14,123 nt of DNA from Acidobacteriota bacterium (GTDB taxonomy: Bacteria > Acidobacteriota > Vicinamibacteria > Vicinamibacterales > JAKQTR01), in contig JAPKZP010000021.1 in the NCBI GenBank assembly GCA_026393735.1, positions 1-14,123 on the forward strand. The letters run 5' to 3'. The position numbers and the translations under genes are program-made. Below, one piece after another: positions 1-8,507 of the stretch (positions within the stretch are counted from its first letter, which is position 1; every line of letters begins with the position of its first letter). The notes beneath the pieces are model-generated. The model did no database searches. It worked only from the letters and a program-made list of their open reading frames with translations, and was not told where the DNA came from.

Positions 1-2422
1 CGAGCTGCTTCGGGCTGGCGTAGTCGAGCAGCAGCGACTGCCCGAGCACCTGGATGCCTTCTTCGTAGCTGTGCAGCTCGTCGGTCTGGATCGTCGACAG
101 ACCCCTGGTGAACATGCCCTGTTCGTAGAACGCGTCCATCTCCCGCCGCAGCGACTGCAGGATCTTGGCCGGCGTCGCCCCCATGAGCGCGGTGCCCGGC
201 CACCAGTTGGTCAAGTCCCCATCGTCTGACAGGCCGCCGCCGAGTTCGCCGTTCTCGATCTGGCGGTTGTCGATGTACCAGTTCACGAAGCGCTTCACGT
301 TCTTGAGGTGTTCGACCTGGCGGAACGCCCACAGCGGGACGCCGTCGGGCGGGCTCGGAAGCGTGGCCGGCGGACGCTGCTGCTCGCGATTGTAGTCGTA
401 CCAGTACTGGCGCCCCAGCATATGCTCCGGGTCGACGCGCAGCAGGTCGGACATGTCCGTCTCGAACTGATTGAAGAGATTCAGCCGGTGGCTGCGCGGA
501 GACTCTTCGACCATGTGCGCGTAGACGGCCCGCACCTGCGTGAAGCGGTCGAGCGTGTGCTCCGGCAGGGCGTCCTTGCGCGCCTTGCAGATCAGCCGGA
601 TCTCGGCGCCCTCGATCGACGCCGGCCCGAAGTCGGGGCCGGCGCCGGCGATCGTCAGGTACAGCCCCTTGTCGTTCGGCAGGATGCGGTCGCGGGTGTC
701 GAGCCAGATGGTATGGGGCTCTCCCGGCTTGACCGATACGCTGACGTCCAGCATGTTGCGGAGCGGCCAGATCGGGTCCTTCACCTGGATATTGAGCGGG
801 AAGTACGGCCCGTGCGTCGGCTTCACGTTCAGCGCCGGCAGATCGATCGCGATGCCGTCGAGTCCCGCCTCCATGTTGACCCACGAGTAGGTGTACTGGG
901 CGCGGCGCGCGCCAAGATCGGCGTCACGGAAATCCGAGGGCACGACGATGTGCACGATGGGAAGACCCGACGAAGCGCTGGCGCGTGCGGTTCGCGCGGC
1001 GCCGGCGGGGATCGCCACCATCGTCGAACGCTCGTCGGCCGTGTAGCGGCCGTTGATGAAGCGGACAATCGAGGCCACGCTCGCCTGGTCCGGCTCCACG
1101 CCGGACGTGAGGCGGTAGCTGAGCCGCCCGGATCCGGATGGCTCGTTGGCGGCCGTGACGTAGTAGGCGCCGAGCTCGCCGATGGGGGTTTCCTGCTCGA
1201 CGTTCGTGAAGCGCAGGGACTTCCCGGTCACCGCAGACGGCAGCCGGTGAAACGTCCGTTCCTGCCCCTTCGGACGGTCGAAGAGCGGGCCATCGAGCGC
1301 GAACGCGCCCCAGGCGGCGCCGGACACCTCGATCTGGTTCCACGGCTCGTCGGGCATCTGGAAGGTGACCGCCTTGCCCGAAAGCGAGTAACAATCCCAG
1401 TCCGGCAACTGGAAGTAGTCGTTGCGCCCGGGCAGCCGCGAGCGGTTGTAGACGCCGGGCCACGTGGTCTCGCGGATGCCGTCGGTGCCCTTCCACCACC
1501 AGCGTTTCAGGTCGTACACGTCGTGGATCTCGACCTTGCGGATGCTCACGGCCCGGCCGTCGAGCGCGGGCGGCGCATCACCGGGCCGGTTCCAGCCGTA
1601 GCGGTACCACCACTCGTCGCGCCACTGCGGCGAGGCCAGCGACCGCTCGAGCGGCGGAATGGTCTGCGGCGCGTCACCGCGCGCGAGCGTCGCCATGTTG
1701 TCGTCGGAGAGCATGCGGTCGTAGATGCGCAATTCGTCGATGTCGCCGCCGCGCACGAAGTTGTAGGCGCTCTGGACCTGGTACGGGCTGATGACGCGCG
1801 AGTGCGGGCCGAACTGGTCCAGCGCCGCGTGGAAGATGGCCGTGCCGTCCTGCTTCGCCGCGAGCTGGCCGTTCACGTAGAAGCGGATGCCGCGGGTCTC
1901 GTCCCACGAGAGCGCGAGGTGCACCCAGGTGTTCGGCGCAGGGAACGCGGGCATCGTGTACGACACGCGCGTCCGGGCGAGGCTTGCGTCGGTGACGAAC
2001 GCGTCGAAGCCCGACTTGCCGTTGTAGTCGACGCGCAGCCAGACCATGTCCCAGCTGGAATGATCGGCGTAGCCCACCCGGAACAGGGGGAACGGCGTGG
2101 GGCCGACGGGCTCGCGCGAGCGCCAGAAGAACGAGACCGTGCCGCGCTCGGCGTAGATGTTGCCCGGGGCCCAGTAGGACAGGAGCTGCGTGTGGGCGCA
2201 CTGCAGCCCAGGGCCCTTCGCGCCGTCAGGGATGATCTGCACGCCGCTGGCAAAGTTCGGTTCAGGCGTGCCACCGGCTGCGACATCCGCCGTCAACCCG
2301 CGGCCGCCGGACAGGTAGAAGAGCAGGCCCTGATCCTTCGGCGCCTGGCCGCCTGCGGATGCGGTCATCAAGCCCAGCGCGCACATCGTTGCACAAGCCC
2401 AGCGCTTCGCCGCGGTGTTCAT
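1..2422 (-). CDS. Large secreted LamG-domain protein of unrecognised family (3' end cut off by window)
   Basis: The reading frame is open for 807 codons from ATG at 2422 to the left edge, with no stop, so the C-terminus is missing. Residues 1-26 look like a signal peptide ending in AGGQ. Residues about 30-245 resemble a LamG/concanavalin A-like jelly roll (TWVHLALSWDETRGIRFYVNG around 165-185, then GDIDELRIYDRML around 226-238). A Trp-rich beta region follows, to about residue 430. The last roughly 200 visible residues look helical, with a conserved-looking stretch containing NGELGGGLSDDGDLTNWWPG near residue 730, of the sort found in (alpha/alpha) barrel polysaccharide lyases or hydrolases. 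I do not recognise this C-terminal family. The start is supported by GGAGGG six bases upstream, and the gene lies 21 bp after the GH28 stop, so the two are very probably cotranscribed. A role in binding or cutting pectic polysaccharide is inferred from position only. The gene is confidently real; its function is open. Confidence 0.88.
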   Translation of the reverse strand, partial: MNTAAKRWACATMCALGLMTASAGGQAPKDQGLLFYLSGGRGLTADVAAGGTPEPNFASGVQIIPDGAKGPGLQCAHTQLLSYWAPGNIYAERGTVSFFWRSREPVGPTPFPLFRVGYADHSSWDMVWLRVDYNGKSGFDAFVTDASLARTRVSYTMPAFPAPNTWVHLALSWDETRGIRFYVNGQLAAKQDGTAIFHAALDQFGPHSRVISPYQVQSAYNFVRGGDIDELRIYDRMLSDDNMATLARGDAPQTIPPLERSLASPQWRDEWWYRYGWNRPGDAPPALDGRAVSIRKVEIHDVYDLKRWWWKGTDGIRETTWPGVYNRSRLPGRNDYFQLPDWDCYSLSGKAVTFQMPDEPWNQIEVSGAAWGAFALDGPLFDRPKGQERTFHRLPSAVTGKSLRFTNVEQETPIGELGAYYVTAANEPSGSGRLSYRLTSGVEPDQASVASIVRFINGRYTADERSTMVAIPAGAARTARASASSGLPIVHIVVPSDFRDADLGARRAQYTYSWVNMEAGLDGIAIDLPALNVKPTHGPYFPLNIQVKDPIWPLRNMLDVSVSVKPGEPHTIWLDTRDRILPNDKGLYLTIAGAGPDFGPASIEGAEIRLICKARKDALPEHTLDRFTQVRAVYAHMVEESPRSHRLNLFNQFETDMSDLLRVDPEHMLGRQYWYDYNREQQRPPATLPSPPDGVPLWAFRQVEHLKNVKRFVNWYIDNRQIENGELGGGLSDDGDLTNWWPGTALMGATPAKILQSLRREMDAFYEQGMFTRGLSTIQTDELHSYEEGIQVLGQSLLLDYASPKQL

Positions 2423-2428
2423 CGGCCG

Positions 2429-2434
2429 CCCTCC
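2429..2434 (-). promoter_or_regulatory. Ribosome binding site of the LamG-domain gene
   Basis: On the minus strand GGAGGG lies six bases before the ATG at 2422, inside the 21-bp gap after the GH28 stop codon. It fixes the start of a gene whose other end is outside the window. It also indicates independent initiation within a shared transcript. Confidence 0.75.
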
Positions 2435-2443
2435 ATCTCTGTC

Positions 2444-4684
2444 TCACAGTTTCGGCGTCGGCAGTAGCCTCTCCGCGGGGAGCGCCTCCGGCGAGATCCG
2501 GATGACAGCGATCTTCCCTTTGAACCACGACACGAGATTCTGGCGCACGCCGATCGACACGCGGCCCGTCTTCATCGGGCCGAAGGGCACGGCGCCTTCA
2601 CCGTCACGCACCCCGTCCACGTAGTGCGTCATCGTCTTGCCGTCGTAGGTGAGCGAGGCCACGTGCCAGCCGTCCGTCGCGTGCGTCTTCGCGCGATCGA
2701 GCAGCGTGAGCCCGGGAGGCGCGTCGAGGAGAAACGTGTCGAGACTCCAGGAATGATCCGGGAGGATGCGCGTCTCCATCATCACCCGGCGATCTGTTCC
2801 CGTCTCGCTGATGTGGATGAAGCGCTGTTCGGCTGGCCCGTCGGATGCGGGCTCGATCAGCGCCTCCACCGTGAACTGCGCCAGGCCCTCGATCGGATTG
2901 ACCTCGAGCAGCAGGCCGTCGTGTACACCGTCGAACTCGATTGCGGGTCCAGCCGGCGTCGCGACGACCCGCGGCGCCCCGATCAGGCTGACCGCATGCC
3001 CGCCAATCGTCTTCAGATTGTCGAGCGTCCACACCACCTGATCGCCGCGCCGTGCCGCGCGTGCCGGCACATCGCCACCGGGGACGGGCACGCCGTCCAA
3101 CGTCACACCTCGGCTGTCGCGAACCGAAATCGCAGGCCCAGTGCTCGCCGCGATCTCGACGTGACGCAGCGCGATGTTCTCCGCGTCGACAGCAGCCAGG
3201 CCCCGCCGCGCCGAGATGCGCACGTCGTCGAGCACGATGCCGCGGATGGGCATCTCGGGCAGGCCCTCGATCATCACCGCCCGATCGGCGCCGCGGCACA
3301 GGATGCGCGACAGCACGATGTCCCGGAACTGCGGCGTGCCCTCGTTCACCGGCATCGCCGGGCGCGACGCGACGGCGCCTTCCGCCGCCTCGGTCGGCGC
3401 CTCGCCGCCGTAGTACATGTTGAAGCCGATGGCGTCGGTGGGGATGTCCTTCATCTGGATGTCGCGGATCCAGATCTTCTCGACCACGCCGCCGCGCCCG
3501 CGCGTCGTCTTGAAACGCAGCCCCACGTCGGTGCCGAGGAAGGTGCACCGCTCGACGAGGATGTTGCGCACGCCCCCGGACATCTCGCTGCCGACTGTGA
3601 ATCCGCCGTGCCCGTGATACACGACGTTGTCGACGATAACCACGTCCTCGGTCGGCCGCCCGCGCCTGCGGCCGTACTCGTCCTTCCCGGACTTGATGCA
3701 GATGGCGTCGTCGCCCACGTCGAAGCGGCACCGGTACACCGCGACGCGGCGGCACGACTCGAGGTCCAGGCCGTCGCCGTTTTGCGAGTACCAGGGGTTC
3801 AGCACCGTGATGTTCCGGATGACGAGGTCTTCGCACAGCAGCGGGTGGATGTTCCAGGCGGGCGAGTTCTGGAACGTCGACCCGTCGAGCAGCACGCGCC
3901 GGCATTCGACGAGCGAGATCATGACGGGCCGCAGGAACTGACGGGCCGCAGCGTACTCGGCAAGCGGCACGTCGCCGCCGCGCGCGTCGAGGGCCTTCAC
4001 CGTGCCGGCGCCGGTCATCGCCTCGCGCGACGGCCACCAGGTGGTGCCGGCGGCGTCGACGACGCCGCCTGAGGCGAGGAGCGCCTTCCACTGCGGGTCG
4101 GTCATCTTGAACTGCTTCACGGGGCGCCATGCCTGGCCCGACCCGTCGATGATGCCCTCGCCGGTAATGGCGATGTCTTCCGCGCCTTTCGCCCAGATCG
4201 GCGAGCGGGCCTTCACGCTGTCGCCGCCCTCGTACGAGGTGCGCACCAGCGGATACTCCTCGAACCTCGGGCTGAAGAGCAGCAGGGCGCCCCGTTCGAG
4301 GTGCAGGTCAATCCGGCTCTTGAGTTCGATCGGCCCGGTGAGGAACACGCCGCGCGGCACCACGACCTGGCCGCCGCCGGCCTTCGAGCACGCGTCGATG
4401 GCGGCTGCGATGGCCGCCGTGTTCAGCGTCGCGCCGTCGCCGCGCGCGCCGTGGTCTGTGATCCGCACGGTGCGATCCGGGATCAGCGGGACGGCGATCT
4501 TCGCCATCGGAAACGGCAGGTCGCGGGTCAAGGTGCGGACGTCGAGAGTCGGCCCGCCCGGACCGAGGGGCGGAAACTGGGAGGCTGGCGGGGAAGCCGT
4601 GCTGCGCTGCGCCGTCATCGGCGACGGCGCGAACCACAGGCCGGCGACACAGGCGATGACGGCGAAACGGGTGGCGTGACGCAT
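2444..4684 (-). CDS. Secreted GH28 polygalacturonase-like enzyme with C-terminal LamG domain
   Basis: Predicted 746-residue exported glycoside hydrolase of family 28, acting on the galacturonan backbone of pectin, probably exo-type. Residues 1-26 are a signal peptide (MRHATRFAVIACVAGLWFAP...TAQ). The right-handed beta-helix starts near residue 72 with ITDHGARGDGATLNTAAI. Family motifs are intact: NGDGLD at 302-307, GDDAICIKSG with Asp325/Asp326, GHGG with His359 followed by VGSEMSGG, and RFK at 390-392. An insertion of about 65 residues (186-250, including TTWWPSREAM) precedes the catalytic turns. Residues about 575-746 form a LamG/concanavalin-like domain (TDGWHVASLTYDGKTMTHYV), which many GH28 enzymes lack. 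ATG 4684 is preferred over the in-frame ATG at 4729, because it begins the signal peptide and has GAGGG four bases upstream, whereas 4729 adds 15 polar residues and has no ribosome site. The gene lies 118 bp after the TonB receptor and 21 bp before the LamG protein. The exact linkage cut (polygalacturonan, xylogalacturonan or rhamnogalacturonan) cannot be read from sequence. Confidence 0.93.
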   Translation of the reverse strand: MRHATRFAVIACVAGLWFAPSPMTAQRSTASPPASQFPPLGPGGPTLDVRTLTRDLPFPMAKIAVPLIPDRTVRITDHGARGDGATLNTAAIAAAIDACSKAGGGQVVVPRGVFLTGPIELKSRIDLHLERGALLLFSPRFEEYPLVRTSYEGGDSVKARSPIWAKGAEDIAITGEGIIDGSGQAWRPVKQFKMTDPQWKALLASGGVVDAAGTTWWPSREAMTGAGTVKALDARGGDVPLAEYAAARQFLRPVMISLVECRRVLLDGSTFQNSPAWNIHPLLCEDLVIRNITVLNPWYSQNGDGLDLESCRRVAVYRCRFDVGDDAICIKSGKDEYGRRRGRPTEDVVIVDNVVYHGHGGFTVGSEMSGGVRNILVERCTFLGTDVGLRFKTTRGRGGVVEKIWIRDIQMKDIPTDAIGFNMYYGGEAPTEAAEGAVASRPAMPVNEGTPQFRDIVLSRILCRGADRAVMIEGLPEMPIRGIVLDDVRISARRGLAAVDAENIALRHVEIAASTGPAISVRDSRGVTLDGVPVPGGDVPARAARRGDQVVWTLDNLKTIGGHAVSLIGAPRVVATPAGPAIEFDGVHDGLLLEVNPIEGLAQFTVEALIEPASDGPAEQRFIHISETGTDRRVMMETRILPDHSWSLDTFLLDAPPGLTLLDRAKTHATDGWHVASLTYDGKTMTHYVDGVRDGEGAVPFGPMKTGRVSIGVRQNLVSWFKGKIAVIRISPEALPAERLLPTPKL

Positions 4685-4688
4685 GAGA

Positions 4689-4693
4689 CCCTC
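4689..4693 (-). promoter_or_regulatory. Ribosome binding site deciding the GH28 start
   Basis: GAGGG on the minus strand lies four bases before ATG 4684. The longer candidate start at 4729 is preceded by a sequence without any purine-rich site. Spacing is slightly short, so initiation may be modest. The coincidence with the signal peptide start makes this the best choice. Confidence 0.6.
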
Positions 4694-4757
4694 GATTGGA
4701 TGGCCGCTCGGCGGGCCTTTCGTGTGCATTGTGATCGCGTCGGCGGGGAGAAGGAGG

Positions 4758-4791
4758 CATGCCGGGGCGGGGCGCGTCCCGCCCCGGCATG
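4758..4791 (-). other. Strong intercistronic stem-loop between TonB receptor and GH28 gene
   Basis: A perfect 14-bp inverted repeat (4758-4771 pairs with 4778-4791; arm CATGCCGGGGCGGG) has a six-base spacer GCGCGT. It begins 11 bases after the receptor stop codon and ends about 70 bases before the GH28 start. The stem is nearly all G-C. On either strand no run of T follows, so it is not a canonical intrinsic terminator. On the minus strand the following bases are pyrimidine-rich (GCCTCCTTCTCCCC). It probably protects the 3' end of the receptor message or attenuates read-through, giving more receptor than enzyme. That role is inferred. Confidence 0.7.
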
Positions 4792-4802
4792 GAAGCGACG
4801 AA

Positions 4803-7800
4803 CTAGAAGATGAAGCGGATGCCGAGCTGGATTTCGCGGCCGCTGCCGTCCACGCGCTTGCGCGTGACCTTGCCGAAGTTCGAGCTCGAGATGGTCAAAT
4901 CGGGGTTGTCCCAGACGATCTGGTTCAACGCGTTGTAGGCCTCGACGCGCGCCTCGAGCCGGTACCGCGACCCGAAGTTGAACATCTTGGTCAGCGTCAT
5001 GTCGGTGACCTTCCAGCCGGGACCGTTCAGGCCGCTGTAGTAGTACGGATTGCTGCGCGGTGTGTACGTGTCGGCCACCGCGAACATCGACGTGTCGAAC
5101 CACTTGTCGCGGGTCGGCTTGTCGAGCTTCGGGTTGCCCGTCACCACGTAACTGGTGGTGAACAGGAGCGGCCGGCCCGAATACATGCGCGTCGCAAGGG
5201 AATACTGCCAGCCGCCGATCACGTAGTCGAGCGCCGTCGGCATCGTCGACCCGTACTTCCGATCCTTGCCCACCGGCACCTGCCATGTCACCGCGGCGGT
5301 GAAGCGGTTGTACGGCACGTCAGCCGACGGCCTCCACTCCCAGCCTTCCTTGCCGCCGGAGGTCAGCACCTTGTACTGCGCGATGTCATCGAACCACTGC
5401 TGGACCTTCTCGTTGCTGTAGGCGTAGGAGGCGACGAAGCTGAGGCCCTTCACGAAAGGCCGCTGCGCGCGGATCTCGAACGTGTGCGCGGTGGCGATCT
5501 TGCCGTTCGTGTTGGTCTGGGTAATTGTGCCGTACTGCGGGTACGGGACGAGCAGGCTCGCGATGGTCACCGTGGCCGTATTGCGGTTCGCGCCCGGGAA
5601 CTTGGCCGGCGTGAGGTACTGGTAGAAGGGGTTGGCAACCTGCGTGTTGATGGCGGTCTTCTGCTCGTACCTGAAGGCAGGGTCCGCCATGTTCAGGTTG
5701 ATGTCGTACGGCACGCGGCTGCCGTAGTTGTAGAAGTAGCTGACGTCGGTGACGATGCCGCCCCAGATCCGACGCTGGTAGGAAACGTTGAACCGGTCGT
5801 TGATCTGCGGGCGCTGCAGGTACTGGTCGAGGCTGACGGCGCCGCCGAGGCCCGTGTAGCTGCCGTAGGCCTGGCCGTAGGGCTCGGTGACCGGGTTGAC
5901 CGTCGCCGGATAGGGATTGGCCAGCGTCTGCCGTGGCACGCCCGACGCGAGGCCGAGCGTGGTGGTGGTCTGGGCGTAGCCCGTGTACTGGTTCACGTAG
6001 TCGCCCAGCGTCTCGCGCACCTGGCTGTAGTTGCGCAGGTAGCGGCCGTAGGCGAAGCGCACGACCTGGTCGCCGCCCAGGTTGTAGACGGCGCCGAAGC
6101 GCGGCAGGAAGTTCCACGGCGTGATGTCGACGACGTGCGGGTTCTCCTTGGTCGTGAACACCCATGCGCCGTTGTAGATGTACTTGTAGCCCTTGCTCGC
6201 CATCAGCGCGGAGGCCGTGGCGTTCATGTTCGGCGGCGTCGTCTGCATCTCCGGGACCGGCACGGTGAGATCGAACCGCTGCGACATGCGGTTCTGGGCG
6301 TCCGTGGAACCGGGCTCGTATTCCCAGCGCAGACCCATGTTGAACGTCAGGCGATCGTTGACGCGGAAGTCGTCCTGGAAGTAGGCGCCGAACCCGCGCG
6401 AGTCGACCGTCTGCAGCGGCACGAGACGCGCCGAGGTCTGGGCGTCGAGCGTGCCGAGCATGAAGGTGGCCCACTGGTTGCCCGTGTTCACGACGTCCGG
6501 GCTGTCGGAGCTGTTGGCCGTCAGCGTCGAGTTGAAGACCAGGTTGATCGGCTCGAAGCGGGCCGCCTGTCCGTAGTACGAGCGGATTTCGCCGCCGTAC
6601 TTCATGCTGTGCTTGCCCTCGTACCAGTTCATCTTGGCCGACACCGTCCAGGCGTTCGGACGCTGCCACCACTCGCGGCCCTGACGGCCGAGGCGGTTCG
6701 TCGTGGCCGTGCCCGAGCCGCTGGTGACGTCGAGCGCCGGGTAGTAGACGTACCCGCTGTTGTAGAGCGACTTGTACCACGGGTTGTTCGGCCAGTAGCT
6801 CTGCAGGCCCTCCTCACCGAGCAGCAGCGACGGGTTGTAGTACTCGTCCGTCATGTTGTAGTAGCTGCCGCGGAAGTTCAGGGTCTGCTTGTTCGACATC
6901 ACCCAGACCGCGTCGGCCGCCGTGCTCATGCCGAAGCGGTTGCTGCCCGCGAGCGGGAAGTAGCCGGCGTCGGTCGGGTTCTGCTGGTAGAGGTTCGCCT
7001 TGAACTGACCGTAGCGCACGAAGATCTTCCAGTTGTCGGAGATGTTCCAGTCCATGCGCTCCGAGAAGTTCCAGTACTTCGCGTTCTCGTAGATGCTGTA
7101 CTGCAGGTTGTCCTGGTAGCCCGGCAGGTTCGGCAGCGGCATCTCCTGCAGCATCTTCAGCGCGGTTGCGTCGAACATCGACGTCGGAATGACGTTCCCG
7201 GCAAACGCCGCTCGCACGACGCGGTTCGTCGCGGGATCGATCGTCGACGTGTAGGGGTTGTAGATCGTGCGGACCCTGCCGCTCAGCAGAGACCCGCTGA
7301 AGTCACCCGCGCGCTCGGCCGCCGTCGGCACCGTGCGGACGATGCTGAGGGGGCGGTTGTCGTCCCACTTCTCGAAGGACGTGAAGGTGAACAGCTTGTT
7401 CTTCTTGATCGGGGCGCCGAACGTGGCGCCGCCCATCTTCAGCTTGGTGCCCTTGAGCTTGGACACGTCGGCGGTGGGCGAGACGACCAGCGTCGGGTCG
7501 GAGATCGCGTTCATGCTCGGGTCGCGCATGAAGAAGTAGGCGGTGCCCTTGTAGCTGTTCGTGCCCGACTTCATGTTGAGCGAGATGATGCCGCCCAGAC
7601 TGTTGCCGTTCTCGGCGTCGGCGCTGGCCTTGGAGACCGTGATCTCTTCGACCGCGTCCATCGACGGGGTGTAAGCCGTCTTGTAGCTCGCGTTGAGCGG
7701 CACACCGTCGAGGAGCACGTCGTTGGCGCGGCGCGTGCCGCCGCCGGCGTCGTAGTCGTTCGCGAAGGCGTGGTGGTACGGCCGGTTCTCGTTGGCGGTG

Positions 7801-8309
7801 GTGCCGACGCCCGGGTTCAGCGTCGCGTCCATCATCGCCATGTTGTACGGGTTGCGGCCGTTCAGCGGCATCTGGTCGATCAACTGGCGCTCGAGCGTCA
7901 GCTGCGAGTTGCCCGAGTTCAACTGCACCTGCGTGGCCTCGGCCTGCACGGTGATCGTCTCGCTGAGCGCGCCGATCGCGAGCGTGAGGTTCGCCGTGAC
8001 GTCCCCGCGCTGCTGGACCCGGATGCCCTTGCGCTCGCTCTTCTTGAATCCCGTCAGTTCCGCGTTGACCGTGTAGGTGCCGGGGTCGACGAAGTCGAAC
8101 AGGTAGTGGCCCTGGGCGTCGGAGACCTTGAACACCGACACGTTGGTGGCCTCGTTGAGCAGCGTGACCGTCGCGCCGGGCATCGCGCCCTGGCTCTCGT
8201 CAGTAATCACGCCCTGGACGCGCGCCCGGTAGTCCTGAGCACTGGCCGGCATCGCCACCAGCGCCAGGAAGCACCCGACGAGCGCGAGCCTCACTGCGAA
8301 CTTCCTCAT
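4803..8309 (-). CDS. TonB-dependent receptor with N-terminal carboxypeptidase-regulatory-like domain (Oar-like)
   Basis: Outer-membrane receptor of 1168 residues that would import a ligand using TonB energy. Residues 1-25 are a signal peptide ending in ASAQ. Residues about 28-112 are a carboxypeptidase-regulatory-like beta-sandwich (VQGVITDESQGAMPGATVTL, GHYLFDFVDPGTYTVNAELTGF). A short SETITVQAEA link follows, then the plug at about 125-270, with LLDGVPLN and VEEITVSKASADAENG. The rest is a long aromatic-rich beta-barrel ending in GIRFIF, whose terminal Phe is typical of outer-membrane insertion. I see no clear TonB box. ATG 8309 is chosen over the ATG at 8405, because it starts the signal peptide and has AGGAGG seven bases upstream. 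It is the first gene of the minus-strand operon, followed by GH28. No SusD-like lipoprotein accompanies it, unlike Bacteroidota loci. The substrate is probably a pectic oligosaccharide, inferred only from neighbours; such receptors are numerous in Acidobacteriota and hard to assign. Confidence 0.95.
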   Translation of the reverse strand: MRKFAVRLALVGCFLALVAMPASAQDYRARVQGVITDESQGAMPGATVTLLNEATNVSVFKVSDAQGHYLFDFVDPGTYTVNAELTGFKKSERKGIRVQQRGDVTANLTLAIGALSETITVQAEATQVQLNSGNSQLTLERQLIDQMPLNGRNPYNMAMMDATLNPGVGTTANENRPYHHAFANDYDAGGGTRRANDVLLDGVPLNASYKTAYTPSMDAVEEITVSKASADAENGNSLGGIISLNMKSGTNSYKGTAYFFMRDPSMNAISDPTLVVSPTADVSKLKGTKLKMGGATFGAPIKKNKLFTFTSFEKWDDNRPLSIVRTVPTAAERAGDFSGSLLSGRVRTIYNPYTSTIDPATNRVVRAAFAGNVIPTSMFDATALKMLQEMPLPNLPGYQDNLQYSIYENAKYWNFSERMDWNISDNWKIFVRYGQFKANLYQQNPTDAGYFPLAGSNRFGMSTAADAVWVMSNKQTLNFRGSYYNMTDEYYNPSLLLGEEGLQSYWPNNPWYKSLYNSGYVYYPALDVTSGSGTATTNRLGRQGREWWQRPNAWTVSAKMNWYEGKHSMKYGGEIRSYYGQAARFEPINLVFNSTLTANSSDSPDVVNTGNQWATFMLGTLDAQTSARLVPLQTVDSRGFGAYFQDDFRVNDRLTFNMGLRWEYEPGSTDAQNRMSQRFDLTVPVPEMQTTPPNMNATASALMASKGYKYIYNGAWVFTTKENPHVVDITPWNFLPRFGAVYNLGGDQVVRFAYGRYLRNYSQVRETLGDYVNQYTGYAQTTTTLGLASGVPRQTLANPYPATVNPVTEPYGQAYGSYTGLGGAVSLDQYLQRPQINDRFNVSYQRRIWGGIVTDVSYFYNYGSRVPYDINLNMADPAFRYEQKTAINTQVANPFYQYLTPAKFPGANRNTATVTIASLLVPYPQYGTITQTNTNGKIATAHTFEIRAQRPFVKGLSFVASYAYSNEKVQQWFDDIAQYKVLTSGGKEGWEWRPSADVPYNRFTAAVTWQVPVGKDRKYGSTMPTALDYVIGGWQYSLATRMYSGRPLLFTTSYVVTGNPKLDKPTRDKWFDTSMFAVADTYTPRSNPYYYSGLNGPGWKVTDMTLTKMFNFGSRYRLEARVEAYNALNQIVWDNPDLTISSSNFGKVTRKRVDGSGREIQLGIRFIF

Positions 8310-8316
8310 GACCCAT

Positions 8317-8322
8317 CCTCCT
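8317..8322 (-). promoter_or_regulatory. Ribosome binding site deciding the TonB receptor start
   Basis: A perfect AGGAGG on the minus strand lies seven bases before ATG 8309. It rules out the 32-residue upstream extension from 8405, which would place a polar segment ahead of the signal peptide. Confidence 0.88.
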
Positions 8323-8507
8323 GGGAACCCGCGCATCCTACATCCGCGGGCGATTGACACTCTCTGCTGGCCTTGGGGAGCTGAACCCGGCGACGGCGAT
8401 GACAAGATGAACGTGAACGCTCAGTCGAGGGAACCGAATGTCCACGGCGGTTCCGTTCAGAACAAGTGGACAGTCCACTCTGCGCACAGCACAGGAAAAA
8501 CCATTCC

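Noticed and set aside
308..2467. 719-codon open frame on the plus strand antisense to the LamG protein
   Set aside because: Its product is dominated by Arg, Val, Ala and His without any domain or signal peptide. The minus strand reads a coherent signal peptide and LamG fold over the same bases. It is a by-product of GC-rich third positions.
2604..4130. 508-codon second minus-strand frame inside the GH28 gene
   Set aside because: Arg/Ala-rich translation with no motif; the overlapping frame carries all GH28 catalytic motifs.
4758..4791. Intrinsic terminator between receptor and GH28 genes
   Set aside because: The stem is strong, but no T-run follows on either strand. It was kept as a stem-loop of uncertain role rather than called a terminator.
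4683..8357. 1224-codon open frame on the plus strand antisense to the TonB receptor
   Set aside because: It mirrors the receptor almost end to end and has an Arg/Val/His-rich, low-complexity composition. The minus frame has signal peptide, carboxypeptidase-like domain, plug and barrel.
8354..8382. TTGACA at 8354-8359 as a plus-strand -35 element
   Set aside because: No A/T-rich -10 lies 16-18 bases downstream (GGAGCT there), and it lies almost 300 bases from the GH43 start.
8487..8505. Sigma-54-like GG-N10-GC on the minus strand ahead of the receptor
   Set aside because: Only the GG and TGC cores match; the CACG half of the -24 box is replaced by a T-run, so it is too degenerate to call.
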